64,000 bases of DNA. Source: Larkinella punicea. Lineage in GTDB: Bacteria; Bacteroidota; Bacteroidia; Cytophagales; Spirosomataceae. Under the pieces are notes generated by a model, which had not been told where the DNA came from, did no database searches, and was given only the letters and a program-made list of their open reading frames with translations. The stretch lies in NCBI RefSeq assembly GCF_003334855.1, contig NZ_QOWE01000014.1:164662-228661 (forward strand), in the 5' to 3' direction. Numbering within the stretch: the stretch's first letter is position 1; each line of letters begins with the position of its first letter. The translations under genes and the position numbers were made by a program. Below, one piece after another: positions 9,089 to 17,585 of this stretch.

Positions 9089-11224
9089 ATGCTCAGTACG
9101 AACAAAACACGGCAGGCGAACGAGTTTCGTCATGTAAGCTACTTGTGGGACGAAGCCAAAGCCGCTCAACTGGCCGGTGACGAAGTAGCCCTCCTCATCT
9201 ATCGTTCTAACCTGTTAGGTGCCGACCTCCGGCTGACCAACTACGGTGGCGGGAACACCTCCTGCAAAGTGATGGCCAAAGACCCGCTGACGGGCAACGA
9301 TACGGAAGTGATGTGGATCAAAGGTTCTGGCGGAGACATTGGTACACTCAAAAAAAGCGGTTTGGCGGCACTCTACGTCGATCGGTTGCGGAGTCTGAAA
9401 AACGTCTACCGGGGTATTGAGTTTGAAGATGAGATGGTGGAACTGTTCAACCACTGCATTTTCGATTTGTCCTCCAAAGCACCTTCAATCGATACGCCCC
9501 TGCACGGTTTTCTGCCTTTTGCCCACATCGACCACCTGCACCCGGATGCGGCCATTGCGATTGCGGCTGCCAAAGACGGCAAAAAAATTACGCAGGAACT
9601 GTTCGATGGGACCATTGGCTGGGTCGAGTGGCAGCGTCCCGGCTTTGACCTGGGTCTGAAACTGGCCGAATGCCTGGAGCAGAATCCGGGGATTCGGGGC
9701 ATCATGCTGGGCTCACACGGTTTGTTTACGTGGGGCGACACGGCCTACGAAAGCTATATCAACACGCTGGAAGTGATTGAGAAATGTGCGGAATATCTGG
9801 AAGAAAACTACGGCAAAACCCGCCCGGTTTTTGGTGGTGCCAAACTTGAAAGCCTCGAAAAAGACGCCCGGTTGAAGCAGGCGGCCACGCTGGCCCCGGT
9901 TCTGCGCGGTTTCTGTTCCAACCATACGTCGATGGTCGGCCATTTTACGGACGACGAGCGTGTGCTCGAATTCATCAACTCCAACGATCTGGACCGGCTG
10001 GCTCCGCTCGGAACCTCCTGCCCTGACCACTTCCTGCGGACCAAAATCAGCCCGCTGGTGCTCGACCTGAAACCGGACGAGGATGTGACGGATACCACAG
10101 CGATTCAGGAAAAACTGGCTCCGGCGTATGAAGCCTACCGGGCGATGTATCAGGACTATTACGAAACCTGCAAACACCCGAACAGCCCGGGCATCCGCGA
10201 TAAAAATCCGGTGATCCTTCTGTGGCCGGGTGTGGGTATGTTTGCCTTCGCGAAAGACAAGCAAACGGCGCGGGTGGCAGCGGAGTTTTATACCAACGCC
10301 ATCAACGTGATGAAGGGGGCCGAAGCCATTTCGGAATACACCTCGTTGCCACGTCAGGAAGCGTTCGACATTGAATACTGGCTCCTGGAAGAAGCGAAAT
10401 TGCAGCGGATGCCGAAGCCAAAACCGTTGTCGGGCAAAATTGCGCTGATTACGGGCAGCGCCGGTGGAATCGGAAAAGCCATCGCGAAGCGGTTTGTGGC
10501 CGAAGGCGCGGTGGTGGTCATCAACGACAACGACCCCGACCGGCTGAAAGGCGCGGATGAGGAATTCCGCCAGCAATACGGTCGGGATACGCACACCTCC
10601 GCAACGCTCGACGTAACCAGTGCCGAAACCATCAGCAAGGCGTTTGAAGCGGCTGCGCTGGCGTTCGGCGGGGTGGATATCGTGGTGAACTGCGCCGGTC
10701 TGTCGATCTCGAAACCAATTGAAGACCATACCGAAAAAGATTGGGATCTACTGTATGACGTGTTGGTAAAAGGCCAGTTTCTGGTCACCCAAAAGGGCGT
10801 TGAGATCATGCGGAAGCAGAAACTGGGGGGCGACGTCATCAACATTGCCAGCAAAAACGGTCTGGTTTCCGGCCCGAACAATGCGGGTTACGGTTCGGCG
10901 AAAGCGGCTCAATTGCACCTGAGCCGACTCAATGCCGCCGAACTCGGTAAAGACCACATTCGGGTGAATGTCGTGAACCCGGATGCGGTGATTTCCGATA
11001 GTAAAATCTGGGCAGGTGCCTGGGCCGAAGGCCGGGCCAAAGCCTATGGCGTGAAGGTGGAAGAACTGCCGGCGTATTACGCGAAACGTACCTTGCTGAA
11101 CGAAATTATTCTGCCCGACGACATTGCGAATGCCTGTTTCGCCTTCGTCGGCGGACTGTTGAGCAAATCGACGGGCAACGTGTTGAACGTGGATGGCGGT
11201 GTGGCGATGGCATTTGTGAGATAA
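9089..11224 (+). CDS. Bifunctional rhamnulose-1-phosphate aldolase / lactaldehyde-type short-chain dehydrogenase
   Basis: 711 residues with two domains. Residues about 1-430 are a class II aldolase/adducin domain ('LGADLRLTNYGGGNTSCK', 'GSGGDIGTL', metal-site histidines in 'FLPFAHIDHLHPDA'). Residues about 445-711 are an SDR domain with TGSAGGIG and YGSAK. In the known pathway the aldolase splits L-rhamnulose-1-phosphate to DHAP and L-lactaldehyde, and the SDR half is thought to oxidise the aldehyde. It is cytoplasmic and first in an operon with an isomerase and an FGGY kinase, which supports the substrate call. The fusion is a recognised arrangement. Confidence 0.9.
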   Translation: MLSTNKTRQANEFRHVSYLWDEAKAAQLAGDEVALLIYRSNLLGADLRLTNYGGGNTSCKVMAKDPLTGNDTEVMWIKGSGGDIGTLKKSGLAALYVDRLRSLKNVYRGIEFEDEMVELFNHCIFDLSSKAPSIDTPLHGFLPFAHIDHLHPDAAIAIAAAKDGKKITQELFDGTIGWVEWQRPGFDLGLKLAECLEQNPGIRGIMLGSHGLFTWGDTAYESYINTLEVIEKCAEYLEENYGKTRPVFGGAKLESLEKDARLKQAATLAPVLRGFCSNHTSMVGHFTDDERVLEFINSNDLDRLAPLGTSCPDHFLRTKISPLVLDLKPDEDVTDTTAIQEKLAPAYEAYRAMYQDYYETCKHPNSPGIRDKNPVILLWPGVGMFAFAKDKQTARVAAEFYTNAINVMKGAEAISEYTSLPRQEAFDIEYWLLEEAKLQRMPKPKPLSGKIALITGSAGGIGKAIAKRFVAEGAVVVINDNDPDRLKGADEEFRQQYGRDTHTSATLDVTSAETISKAFEAAALAFGGVDIVVNCAGLSISKPIEDHTEKDWDLLYDVLVKGQFLVTQKGVEIMRKQKLGGDVINIASKNGLVSGPNNAGYGSAKAAQLHLSRLNAAELGKDHIRVNVVNPDAVISDSKIWAGAWAEGRAKAYGVKVEELPAYYAKRTLLNEIILPDDIANACFAFVGGLLSKSTGNVLNVDGGVAMAFVR

Positions 11225-11240
11225 AAGTTAATTGTTTCGC

Positions 11241-11322
11241 GGAGTTAAGCAGAGTTGAAAAGAGTTAAGCGGAGTTTTTTCTCATTTCTCTGCTTAACTC
11301 CCTTTTTTCTCCGCTTAACTCT
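11241..11322. repeat. Intergenic inverted repeat built from 14-bp units
   Basis: Units of the form GGAGTTAAGCAGAG occur twice on the left (11241-11254, 11261-11274) and twice in reverse complement on the right, giving a stem with about one mismatch per unit. It lies between the aldolase and isomerase genes. Confidence 0.75.
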
Positions 11323-11354
11323 GTGTAACAACTCCCTTAAACCCCTACCCTGTC

Positions 11355-12629
11355 ATGCAACTCGAAGCCTATAAAATAGCCGATCATAACCAGCAAGCCC
11401 TGGAAGCGCACCAGCGCAAGCTGTCGTTCTGGACCGAGGAAGTCGCCAACGCGGAGGAAATCATTGAAAAACTAATTGATTTTCAGATTGCCATTCCGAG
11501 TTGGGCGCTCGGCACCGGCGGCACCCGGTTTGGGCGTTTTCCGGGCGGAGGAGAACCACGTTCGCTGGAAGAAAAAATTGAGGATGTGGGTCTGCTGCAC
11601 GCCCTCAACCAGTCGAGCGGGGCGATTTCGCTGCACATTCCGTGGGACATTCCGACGGACGGCGAAGCCATCAAAAGCCTGGCGGCCAGTTTCGGATTGC
11701 GGTTCGACGCCATGAATTCCAACACGTTTCAGGATCAACCCGGTCAGGAAAACAGCTACAAGTTCGGGTCGTTGCAGCACGTCGACCGGGCGGTTCGGCA
11801 ACAGGCCATCGACCACAACATTGAGGTTATTAAACACGGTGTGGCGCTGGGTTCCAATTCGTTGACGGTCTGGTTATCAGACGGTTCCTGTTTTCCGGGG
11901 CAGCTCAATTTTCGGAAAGCGTTTGAGCGTACGCAGGAAAGTTTGCAGGAAATCTACGCGGCTTTGCCCGACAACTGGAAGGTCTTCGTCGAATACAAAG
12001 CCTTCGAACCCAATTTCTATTCGATGACCGTCGGCGACTGGGGTTCTTCGTTGCTGTTCGCCAATAAACTCGGACCGAAAGCCTATACGCTGGTCGATCT
12101 GGGTCACCACCTGCCGAATGCCAACATCGAGCAAATCGTTTCGCTGCTGTTGATGGAAGGCAAACTGGGCGGTTTTCACTTCAACGACTCCAAATACGGC
12201 GACGACGATTTGACCGTTGGCAGCATTCGTCCGTATCAATTGTTCTTGATTTTCAATGAGTTGATTGAAGGTATGGACGCCAAAGGCATGAATCACGCAA
12301 CCGATTTGGGTTGGATGATTGATGCGAGCCACAACGTCAAAGATCCGCTGGAAGATCTGTTGCAGTCGGTCGAAGCCATTCAACTGGCCTACGCGCAGGC
12401 GCTGCTGGTCGATCGGACGGCGCTGGAAGAAGCCCGCGACGCCAACGATGTGGTGCGGGCGCAGGAGATTTTGCAGGAAGCCTACCGCACCGACGTTCGG
12501 CCCCTGGTGGCTGAAGCGCGTCGGCGCGCGGGTGGTGCCATCCAACCCCTGGCTCTCTTCCGGCAATTGAACATCCGCCAGCAACTCATCGGCGAACGCG
12601 GCCTAAAAACCATCGCCACAGGACTATAA
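11355..12629 (+). CDS. rhaI: L-rhamnose isomerase-type TIM-barrel sugar isomerase
   Basis: 424 residues of the xylose-isomerase-like TIM-barrel fold. Metal and substrate ligands appear in 'FVEYKAFEPNFYSMTVGDWG', 'TLVDLGHHLPNANIE' and 'GGFHFNDSKYGDDDLTVGS', which match the bacterial L-rhamnose catabolism isomerase (RhaI type, not the E. coli RhaA type). It converts L-rhamnose to L-rhamnulose in the cytoplasm. Second gene of the operon, 130 bases after the aldolase across a hairpin-forming spacer. The symbol is by family analogy. Confidence 0.88.
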   Translation: MQLEAYKIADHNQQALEAHQRKLSFWTEEVANAEEIIEKLIDFQIAIPSWALGTGGTRFGRFPGGGEPRSLEEKIEDVGLLHALNQSSGAISLHIPWDIPTDGEAIKSLAASFGLRFDAMNSNTFQDQPGQENSYKFGSLQHVDRAVRQQAIDHNIEVIKHGVALGSNSLTVWLSDGSCFPGQLNFRKAFERTQESLQEIYAALPDNWKVFVEYKAFEPNFYSMTVGDWGSSLLFANKLGPKAYTLVDLGHHLPNANIEQIVSLLLMEGKLGGFHFNDSKYGDDDLTVGSIRPYQLFLIFNELIEGMDAKGMNHATDLGWMIDASHNVKDPLEDLLQSVEAIQLAYAQALLVDRTALEEARDANDVVRAQEILQEAYRTDVRPLVAEARRRAGGAIQPLALFRQLNIRQQLIGERGLKTIATGL

Positions 12630-12637
12630 AACAATTT

Positions 12638-12733
12638 TGAATGAGTGAATGAGCGAATGAGTGAATAAATAGCTGCCGCCGTTAAAAGCGTGATCTTTGA
12701 TTCTATTCACTCATTCGCTCATTCACTCATTCA
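12638..12733. repeat. Perfect 29-bp inverted repeat just upstream of the kinase start
   Basis: Arms 12638-12666 and 12705-12733 are exact reverse complements built from GAATGAGT-type heptamer and octamer units, with a 38-base loop. The right arm ends 10 bases before the kinase ATG, so the stem could affect translation start or transcript stability. Confidence 0.9.
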
Positions 12734-12743
12734 CTCATTAAAT

Positions 12744-14141
12744 ATGAAAACGCCCGTTATTGCCATTTTCGACGTCGGGAAGACGAACAAAAAGCTGTTT
12801 CTGTTCAACGAACGGTATGAAATCGTGTGGGAGCGATCGGAGCCGTTTGACGAAATCGTGGACGACGATGGCGATCCGTGCGAAGACGTTGCCCGGCTCA
12901 CGGCCTGGGTGCAAACCCTGCTGCGGGAGGTCTTGCAGTTACCTGAGTTCGACATCCGGGCGTTGAATTTTTCGACCTACGGAGCCAGTTTTGTCCACCT
13001 GGATGAAGAAAGCCGCCCCATCGGCTACCTCTATAATTACCTAAAACCATATCCGGCCGCAATCCGGCAGAAGTTCTACAACACGTACGGCGACGAAACG
13101 ACGCTGGCGATGCAGACGGCGTCCCCGGCTTTGGACAGCCTGAATTCGGGACTGATGCTGTACCGGATCAAGTATGACAAACCGAAATTGTTCCGCCGGA
13201 TCTGGTATTCGCTGCATTTACCCCAATATTTGAGCTATCTGTTTACCGGACAGGTTTTGACGGATGTCACCAGCATTGGCTGCCACACGATGTTGTGGGA
13301 TTTCAACAAAAATCAGTACCACGATTGGGTGATTGCCGAAGAACTGGACAAGCTTTTCGGGCCGATTTTCACGTCGGACAGTGTTCTGAATGCCATCTGG
13401 CTGAACCATCCGCTGAAGGTTGGCGTCGGTTTGCACGACAGTTCGGCGGCTTTGATCCCCTACCTGGCCTCTTTCCAGGAACCGTTCGTGCTGATTTCGA
13501 CCGGAACCTGGTCCATCAGCCTGAATCCGTTTAACACCATCGCGTTGACGGCGGAGGAGTTGCAGTACGATTGCCTGTGTTACCTGCATTACCAGGGCCA
13601 GCCGATCAAGGCGTCGCGTCTGTTTGCCGGGTATGAACACGAACAGCAGACCAAACGAATTGCCGCCCATTTCCAGACACCGGTCGACCAGTACAAGCAG
13701 GTCGATTATGATTCGGAACTGATTCAGTATTTGCGGGAATCGCGTCCCAATTCCGACAACCGGTTTGAGGGCGTCAAAGCCCCCCCGCTCCAGGAATCGT
13801 TGTTCCGCCACCGCGATTTGTCGGTTTTCCGGTCCTACGAAGAGGCCTATCACCAGTTGATGCTCGATATTGTGTCGCAACAGTTGATCTCCACCAATCT
13901 GGTGCTGGAAAACTCGCCGGTCAAGCGCATTTTTGTGGATGGTGGATTCAGTAAAAACCCGATTTATATGAACTTACTGGCATCGGCTTTCCCCCAAACC
14001 GAAGTGTTTGCCGCTTCGATGGCGCAGGCGACGGCACTGGGATCGGCGTTGGCGATTCACCACCACTGGAACACCAAACCGTTGCCGGGTGATACCATCG
14101 AGCTAAAACATTACTCGGCTACCGGCCGGTATGCGGTTTAG
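12744..14141 (+). CDS. rhaB: FGGY-family carbohydrate kinase, likely rhamnulokinase
   Basis: 465 residues from the ATG at 12744. An upstream in-frame start at 12690 would translate the hairpin and is unlikely. The N-terminal ATP-binding fold starts 'AIFDVGKTNKKLFLF', and the C-terminal FGGY half shows 'ISTGTWSISLNP' and 'IFVDGGFSKNPIYMNLLA'. It phosphorylates L-rhamnulose at C1 before aldolase cleavage; substrate assignment rests on the operon. Cytoplasmic. Its stop overlaps the start of the Crp-like regulator gene by 11 bases. Confidence 0.87.
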   Translation: MKTPVIAIFDVGKTNKKLFLFNERYEIVWERSEPFDEIVDDDGDPCEDVARLTAWVQTLLREVLQLPEFDIRALNFSTYGASFVHLDEESRPIGYLYNYLKPYPAAIRQKFYNTYGDETTLAMQTASPALDSLNSGLMLYRIKYDKPKLFRRIWYSLHLPQYLSYLFTGQVLTDVTSIGCHTMLWDFNKNQYHDWVIAEELDKLFGPIFTSDSVLNAIWLNHPLKVGVGLHDSSAALIPYLASFQEPFVLISTGTWSISLNPFNTIALTAEELQYDCLCYLHYQGQPIKASRLFAGYEHEQQTKRIAAHFQTPVDQYKQVDYDSELIQYLRESRPNSDNRFEGVKAPPLQESLFRHRDLSVFRSYEEAYHQLMLDIVSQQLISTNLVLENSPVKRIFVDGGFSKNPIYMNLLASAFPQTEVFAASMAQATALGSALAIHHHWNTKPLPGDTIELKHYSATGRYAV

Positions 14142-14730
14142 GCACTGTGAATTCTTGGAAACCCTAAAAGCCTTCCTGAACACCCTCACACCCCTTCGTC
14201 CCGAAACCTGGCAAAGGGTGGAACCGCTTTTTTCGGAAATCCGGTTGCCGAAAGGCCAGTATTTTCTGGAAGAGGGGGATAAAGCCACGCAGATTGGCTT
14301 TCTAACGGAAGGCATTATCCGGGCCTTTTACCGGAATCGGGACGGGACGGAATACAACAAGCATTTTTTCGTCCCGGATTCCTTCGCGGGTGGTTATGCT
14401 TCACTGATTACCGGCAAACCCAACCAAATCTGGCAGCAGGCCCTGACCAACTGCCGCTTGCTGGTAGCCGATTTTGCGGCCCTCTCGGCCCTTTATGACA
14501 GCGCTCCCGATCTCGAACGGGCGGCCCGGATGCTGGCAGAACGGTTTTTTGTTCAGAAAGAAGAAAGAGAAATTGAACTTGTTTTGCTGGATGCCCAAAC
14601 CCGCTATGCACTCTTCCAGCAACACTATCCCGGACTCGAACAACGCATTCCGCAATACCACATTGCTTCCTACCTGGGCGTCACCCCGACGCAGTTAAGC
14701 CGCATCCGCCGAAAAATTGCGCATCGCTGA
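14131..14730 (+). CDS. Crp/Fnr family transcriptional regulator
   Basis: 199 residues. A cyclic-nucleotide-binding-like jelly roll covers about residues 25-125 ('LPKGQYFLEEGDKATQIGFL'), and a short helix-turn-helix is at the C-terminus ('IASYLGVTPTQLSRIRRK'). No Fnr cysteine cluster is seen, so it is more like the Bacteroidota Crp-type sensors of unknown ligand. The ATG lies inside the last codons of the kinase gene, so translation may be coupled and the protein may report on rhamnose use, though this is an inference from position only. Confidence 0.85.
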   Translation: MRFRHCEFLETLKAFLNTLTPLRPETWQRVEPLFSEIRLPKGQYFLEEGDKATQIGFLTEGIIRAFYRNRDGTEYNKHFFVPDSFAGGYASLITGKPNQIWQQALTNCRLLVADFAALSALYDSAPDLERAARMLAERFFVQKEEREIELVLLDAQTRYALFQQHYPGLEQRIPQYHIASYLGVTPTQLSRIRRKIAHR

Positions 14731-14842
14731 TTTCTTTACCTATGTCATTTTTTTTTCGTTTCGTGTCCGGTAGTTTTGGCGGCACAAAAATACGATAGTA
14801 CGTTCTCTATCAGTAACTTACCATCGATTGACAGACTATTCT

Positions 14843-15577
14843 ATGAAAGTTACGAACAATACGATTCTGCTGACCGGCGGCACTTCGGGCATTGGGTATG
14901 AACTGGTCAGGCGGTTTTATGAACTCGGCAACCGGCTGATTGCGGTTTCCAGCGATCCGGGCAAGTTAGCCAACCTCCGCAGTCAATTGCCCGACATCGA
15001 CACCATTCCCTGCAATCTCGCTGATTCGACGCAGGTCAATGCCCTGATCCGGCGGTGCCGGGAGGATTTTCCGGACATCAATGTGCTGATCAACAATGCA
15101 GGGGTTCAATACCCGTACGATTGGCTAACCGAATCGGATGGTTATCAGAAAATCAGCGACGAAATCACGATTAACCTGACCAGCCCGCTGCAATTAACCT
15201 ACGGCCTTCTGCCGGTTTTATTGAAACACCCCGAGGCTGCTCTGGTGACGGTGTCATCCGGTTTGATCTATGCGCCTAAAAAATCGGCACCGGTCTATTG
15301 CGGAACCAAAGCCGCTATTCACACGACCACGAAAGCCCTGCGGTATCAGCTTGAGAAAACCGGCATAAACGTTTTCGAAATTATTCCGGCGCTGGTCGAT
15401 ACGCCCATGACGGCCGGCCGGGGAACGGGTAAACTCACGCCCCAACAATTGGTGGATGAGTTTATTCGCCACTTTCGGAAGAACCAGTTCGAAAGCCGGA
15501 TCGGGAAAACCAAACTGCTCCGGCTGCTCCACCGGCTCTCGCCCGCGTTGGCCGACCGGCTGATGAAGAATGGATAG
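14843..15577 (+). CDS. SDR family oxidoreductase, DltE-like
   Basis: 244 residues from the ATG at 14843; a TTG 15 bases earlier is the alternative. The nucleotide motif TGGTSGIG is at residues 11-18, 'INNAGVQ' follows, and the catalytic Tyr-Lys pair is in 'YCGTKAAIH'. The C-terminal 'RIGKTKLLRLLHRLSPALADRLM' is typical of the DltE-like SDR branch. Cytoplasmic NAD(P)-dependent oxidoreductase; substrate unknown. It stands alone between the Crp-like and MarR-like regulators with its own upstream gap of about 110 bases. Confidence 0.85.
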   Translation: MKVTNNTILLTGGTSGIGYELVRRFYELGNRLIAVSSDPGKLANLRSQLPDIDTIPCNLADSTQVNALIRRCREDFPDINVLINNAGVQYPYDWLTESDGYQKISDEITINLTSPLQLTYGLLPVLLKHPEAALVTVSSGLIYAPKKSAPVYCGTKAAIHTTTKALRYQLEKTGINVFEIIPALVDTPMTAGRGTGKLTPQQLVDEFIRHFRKNQFESRIGKTKLLRLLHRLSPALADRLMKNG

Positions 15578-15641
15578 CTTTTACCGCTCATCCTCCTTAT
15601 CGACCGCATCCTCAAAAAATACAAAACTTTTTTTGTAAAAA

Positions 15642-15674
15642 TTTGGTTGACATATCAACCTATTATAAGTTTGT
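15642..15674 (+). promoter_or_regulatory. marR promoter with embedded operator
   Basis: TTTG at 15642-15645 and TAAGTTTG at 15667-15674 fit Bacteroidota -33 and -7 boxes with a 21-base spacer. Between them lies GTTGACATATCAAC (15646-15659), an inverted repeat GTTGA-N4-TCAAC. The same 14-mer recurs upstream of the efflux operon. Binding there would block polymerase, so autorepression by the MarR protein is the natural reading. Confidence 0.75.
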
Positions 15675-15678
15675 GACC

Positions 15679-16155
15679 ATGATCACGCAAGAAGAAACCA
15701 GTATACGGGAAAAGATATTCAATCAGATGGGTGGGTTTGTGGTATTTAACGTAAACCACTTTTTACATCAGGTTGCCAAGAAGGCCAACCGGGATTTGGC
15801 AAAAGCCGGTTTTACGCTCCAGTATGAACAACTTCCGGTGCTTTTTGTCGTCAACTTTGCCCCCGATGGCTTGCTTTCACAACAGGACATTGCCAATGCG
15901 TTACAGAAGGACAAATCAGGCATTCAACGCTCTATTCGCACCCTGGAACGCGACGGCTACCTCCGAATTACCCCGGACAGCATCGATCGGCGTAAGAACC
16001 TGATTCAGTTGACCCCGGCCGGCAAGATGATTATCGATCAGATTATCGAAGCGGCCAAAAGGCAGGACGAAGAAGTGCGGAGCCAGCTTGACCCGGAAGA
16101 GGTCGATACGCTGCTCAAACTCCTCCGGAAGTTGACGGCTTTGGTTGAAAGTTGA
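15679..16155 (+). CDS. MarR family transcriptional regulator
   Basis: 158 residues from the ATG at 15679; an in-frame TTG at 15643 would translate the operator and is rejected. The winged helix is clear: 'LLSQQDIANALQKDKSGIQRSIRTLERDGYLRI' is the recognition region, and 'PDSIDRRKNLIQLTPAGK' is the wing with the family's DxR. N- and C-terminal helices form the dimer interface. The downstream TolC-adaptor-RND genes share its operator, so it probably represses efflux until a ligand binds. Confidence 0.92.
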   Translation: MITQEETSIREKIFNQMGGFVVFNVNHFLHQVAKKANRDLAKAGFTLQYEQLPVLFVVNFAPDGLLSQQDIANALQKDKSGIQRSIRTLERDGYLRITPDSIDRRKNLIQLTPAGKMIIDQIIEAAKRQDEEVRSQLDPEEVDTLLKLLRKLTALVES

Positions 16156-16174
16156 TTTTTTATTTATCCATATT

Positions 16175-16203
16175 GTTGACATATCAACAGTAGACCTATC
16201 AAC
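16175..16203 (+). promoter_or_regulatory. Efflux operon operator: full site plus half-site
   Basis: GTTGACATATCAAC at 16175-16188 is identical to the 14-mer in the marR promoter, and a further TATCAAC half-site lies at 16197-16203, just before a TATAAG stretch. It is 32 bases upstream of the TolC gene start. The exact match of two 14-mers flanking the marR gene makes a shared MarR operator very likely. Confidence 0.75.
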
Positions 16204-16234
16204 AATATAAGTTTTTCTTCGTTTATTACCAATT

Positions 16235-17563
16235 ATGAAAAAGATCGTTGCTCTCTTTTTATCCCTCTCATTAACCGCTTCGCTGCCCGGTTTGGCGCAG
16301 ACGAACTGGTCGCTGAAACAGTGCATTGATTACGGTCTCCAGCATTTTGGAACCGTAAAAATCGCTGGCTATCAGGTTGAAACGGCCCACCAGCAGGCTC
16401 GTCAGGCGTTGGGGCTTTATTTACCACAAGTGTCGGGTTCAGCGACATTTACGGATAACGTCAAGTTGCAAACGTCCATTATCCCGGCGGGGCCACTGTC
16501 GCCCGAACCAATCCGGCTGACCTTCGGTCAAAAATACCAGAACAACGTTTCCGCTCAGCTCACTCAGCCGCTTTACGACAAAGCTTTACTGCTCGGTCTC
16601 AAGGCGAATAAACCGAATCAGCAACTGGCCGACCTCAACAACCGGCAAACCCGCGAAGACGTTATTTACAACATCACGAGCAATTACTACCAGGTCTTCA
16701 TTTCCCAGCAGCAGATCGCCCTTTTAAAAGACAACCTGGAACGGACGCAGCAGGTCCTGAACATTCTGAAACTGCAGCGGGATAACGGCGTGATTCAACC
16801 CGTGGATTATACGAATACGGAAGTGAGTTACAACAACACCCGTTCGCAACTATCGCTGGCCGAGAACGATGTCAACCTGGCGCTGAACCGGCTGAAATAC
16901 CAAATGGGCTTATCGCAGGATCAGCCGCTGACGGTGTCGGATTCGTTGCTGATGAAAGTGGCTCCCGTGGTGGAACAAACCCAGTTCGACGCCAAAAATC
17001 TGGTAACGTTTCAACAGGCTGAGACGAACCTGGCACTGCAACGGCTGCAACTCCAGCGGACCCGGGCCGGTTATATGCCTTCACTTAATTTCACGGCCAA
17101 TTACGGTACGCTGAACTTCGCGAATCAATTCGACAATGCCTTCAAGAATTTTATCGGGTATGGCAGCATTGGACTTCGCTTGAACGTGCCGATTTTCGAC
17201 GGATTCCAGCGCGATGCGCAGGTGCAACAGGCGAAATTAACCGTGCTGACACAGGAAGAACAGCAACGACTGAATACGGCTTCGTATCAACTCCAGTTCA
17301 GCAACGCCCAATCGCAAATTCAGAAAGCAAAACTGAACGCCGAAAACGACGAACGCACCGTGAAGTTGGCGCAGGAGGTCTACAACATTACGACCTTACA
17401 GTATAAGCAGGGAACCAAACCGCTGACAGATTTGATCAACGCCGACAATTCCTACCGGCAGGCCCAGTCAAACTACATCAATTCGCTCATTAATTTCTAC
17501 CAGGCCCGACTCGATTTGGAACAATCGCAAGGCACGTTGTTAACTTTCTATAACCAGCTCTGA
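16235..17563 (+). CDS. TolC family outer membrane efflux protein
   Basis: 442 residues with a signal peptide (about 1-20, ending 'LPGLAQT') and two OEP repeats rich in heptad-type helices ('QARQALGLYLPQVSGSATF', 'LQLQRTRAGYMPSLNFTANYG'). It forms the trimeric outer membrane channel for the following adaptor and RND pump. The three genes are co-directional with gaps of 22 and 49 bases and form one operon under the MarR-type operator. Confidence 0.92.
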   Translation: MKKIVALFLSLSLTASLPGLAQTNWSLKQCIDYGLQHFGTVKIAGYQVETAHQQARQALGLYLPQVSGSATFTDNVKLQTSIIPAGPLSPEPIRLTFGQKYQNNVSAQLTQPLYDKALLLGLKANKPNQQLADLNNRQTREDVIYNITSNYYQVFISQQQIALLKDNLERTQQVLNILKLQRDNGVIQPVDYTNTEVSYNNTRSQLSLAENDVNLALNRLKYQMGLSQDQPLTVSDSLLMKVAPVVEQTQFDAKNLVTFQQAETNLALQRLQLQRTRAGYMPSLNFTANYGTLNFANQFDNAFKNFIGYGSIGLRLNVPIFDGFQRDAQVQQAKLTVLTQEEQQRLNTASYQLQFSNAQSQIQKAKLNAENDERTVKLAQEVYNITTLQYKQGTKPLTDLINADNSYRQAQSNYINSLINFYQARLDLEQSQGTLLTFYNQL

Positions 17564-17585
17564 TTGCTACATACAACCGACTAAA

